From Membranipora membranacea (lineage: Eukaryota > Bryozoa > Gymnolaemata > Cheilostomatida > Membraniporidae), in the NCBI GenBank assembly GCA_914767715.1, contig OU612065.1:36890001-36954000 (forward strand): DNA of 64,000 nucleotides, in the 5' to 3' direction. Below the pieces are notes generated by a model. That model searched no databases and was not told where the DNA came from. It was given only the letters and a program-made list of their open reading frames with translations. The position numbers and the translations under genes are program-made. This document shows, in pieces, positions 63,070 through 64,000 of the stretch (position 1 is its first letter; every line of letters begins with the position of its first letter).

Positions 63070-63312
63070 CCAAAATGCCATGGTCAAAATGCCATTGGGA
63101 CAAAATGCCATTGCCATAATGCCATTGTCAAAATGCCATGGCCATAAAGCCATAGGTCATAACACCACTGCACAATATACCAATGCCAAAATACCAGTTG
63201 TACAAAACGCCAGTTGTGTCAAAATACCAGTGGATATAAAGTCAGACTGGACATAATACCATTTGGGACAACATACCATATCCCAAAATACCATTGCCAT
63301 AATGCCAAATTA
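63070..63312. repeat. Degenerate tandem array of AAAATGCCATTG-like units
   Basis: Around fifteen units of 12-20 bp vary around (C/A)AAAATGCCA(T/G)T(T/G)G. The left half is more regular, and units decay to AAAATACCAGTTG to the right. Confidence 0.85.
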
Positions 63313-63374
63313 TGTAACCAAAGGAGATCAAGCCACGTTGTATTTTTTTTGCTAGTCACATTACAGCTGCGGGT

Positions 63375-63440
63375 TGCTCGATCAGAGTAGGGGGTGGTTA
63401 AGCTGGTTAGAGCCATCTCATTCACTATTCAAGTCTCGAA
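63375..63440 (+). other. Weak tRNA-like head
   Basis: GGTTAAGCTGGTTAGAGCC and a distant TTCAAGTCTCGAA mimic A and B boxes. A decayed SINE head is possible, but no body or tail is evident. Confidence 0.25.
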
Positions 63441-64000
63441 GTTTCTACATTTGAATTTTTTTTCTCTGGGGATCGTTGGGCCCCATTGCACTGAAGGCTA
63501 GTGTGTGTTGCAGAAATTGCAGCCAAATATTGCGCCGCCAACTCGCCAACTCTGTGGGTTATGGAAAATTAATTGACCCTCTAAATTTGACCAACTTTAT
63601 GTCTTGGCTTGAAGGGTTTAGACTGGTCTTGTCTGATGTTATTACCGGCGTCATGAAGGCTAGCATGATTGCACTCTGGCCCCACCCAAACTCTCGGCAT
63701 GAACTTTTTGAACAAGCCAATGCAATTTCTTAACAAGGACCTCTCTCTCACTTGTTATTGGTTTTAATAAATTCAAGTTTATTGGATCAAGCGTTGTATT
63801 CATGGTTTGTTATCATATTTAAAATATTTTGAATTGAGTCTGAAATTGATAAAAGTTTCAAAATTTCATATTCAAAAATCATTTGTAATGGTATGATTTT
63901 TAGTTTTTCAAAATTATGAGAACTGGGACCCCTGGTTTAATTCCCTTGATGTCACGTAGAGCATTTTTTGGTAGAGTCCTATCTGGCTATCACGTGCGTG
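63441..64000. other. Unassigned right end
   Basis: A frame of 85 codons (63476-63733) shows no recognisable similarity. The rest is AT-rich. Confidence 0.35.

Noticed and set aside
63070-63312. CRISPR-like array of short repeats
   Set aside because: Units are contiguous and degenerate with no constant repeat or unique spacers, and the DNA is animal.
63476-63733. An 85-codon frame at the right end
   Set aside because: Similarity could not be recognised, and it lies next to decayed repeats. It could be an exon, but this is unsupported.

Overview
The window is nuclear DNA of a multicellular animal, probably a non-vertebrate. Genes are split by many GT-AG introns of roughly 0.3-2 kb, intergenic DNA is AT-rich, and tRNA-derived SINEs, inverted-repeat (MITE-like) elements and degraded LINE reverse transcriptase are plentiful. 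Two gene families point to Metazoa: SMIM14 and ceramide kinase with its CxxxCxxC motif. I cannot place the phylum from sequence alone. No bacterial operons, CRISPR arrays or viral genomes are visible.

Layout, left to right. (1) 3.8-7.2 kb, minus strand: a four-exon SMIM14 orthologue, readable only after joining very small exons; one intron carries a MITE. (2) 7.2-13.9 kb: no gene recognised; a complex hairpin element lies at 9.4-9.7 kb. (3) 13.9-24.7 kb, plus strand: a twelve-exon ceramide kinase (CERK) gene whose exon phases all agree (748 residues). Its introns hold a tRNA-Val(AAC), a SINE, a poly-G tract inside a hairpin and a long palindrome. (4) 26.6-27.0 kb, minus strand: the last exon of an unrecognised multi-pass membrane protein. 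(5) 31.3-33.6 kb, plus strand: remains of a Mutator-like transposase joined to a YqaJ-type PDDEXK nuclease, with one apparent frame break. (6) 36.9-38.1 kb, plus strand: an intronless rhodopsin-class GPCR with a Gly-rich insertion in extracellular loop 2. (7) 39.9-41.2 kb: a degraded LINE with readable reverse transcriptase. (8) 43.7-45 kb: a TTAA-flanked MITE and a tRNA-derived SINE. (9) 46.36-48.49 kb, plus strand: a six-exon aquaporin with both NPA motifs. (10) 48.5-57.4 kb: repeat-dominated DNA, with diverged direct repeats, a nested tandem array and a palindromic element with two opposed tRNA-like heads. (11) 57.75-59.04 kb: a MITE flanked by TAA, ending 40 bp before the ATG of a single-exon four-helix membrane protein. 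(12) 59.98-62.61 kb: a hAT-like element with long terminal repeats and an 8-bp target duplication, filled with LINE, SINE and palindrome sequence. (13) 63.07-63.31 kb: a degenerate short tandem array, then unassigned sequence.

The genes are not an operon and share no pathway. CERK (lipid kinase), SMIM14 (ER membrane), the aquaporin, the GPCR and the two small membrane proteins are independent loci separated by mobile DNA. The most notable items are the altered GGDG loop in CERK, the Gly-rich GPCR loop, the MITE at the start of the 58.5 kb gene, the opposed-tRNA palindrome at 57 kb and the nested hAT element.
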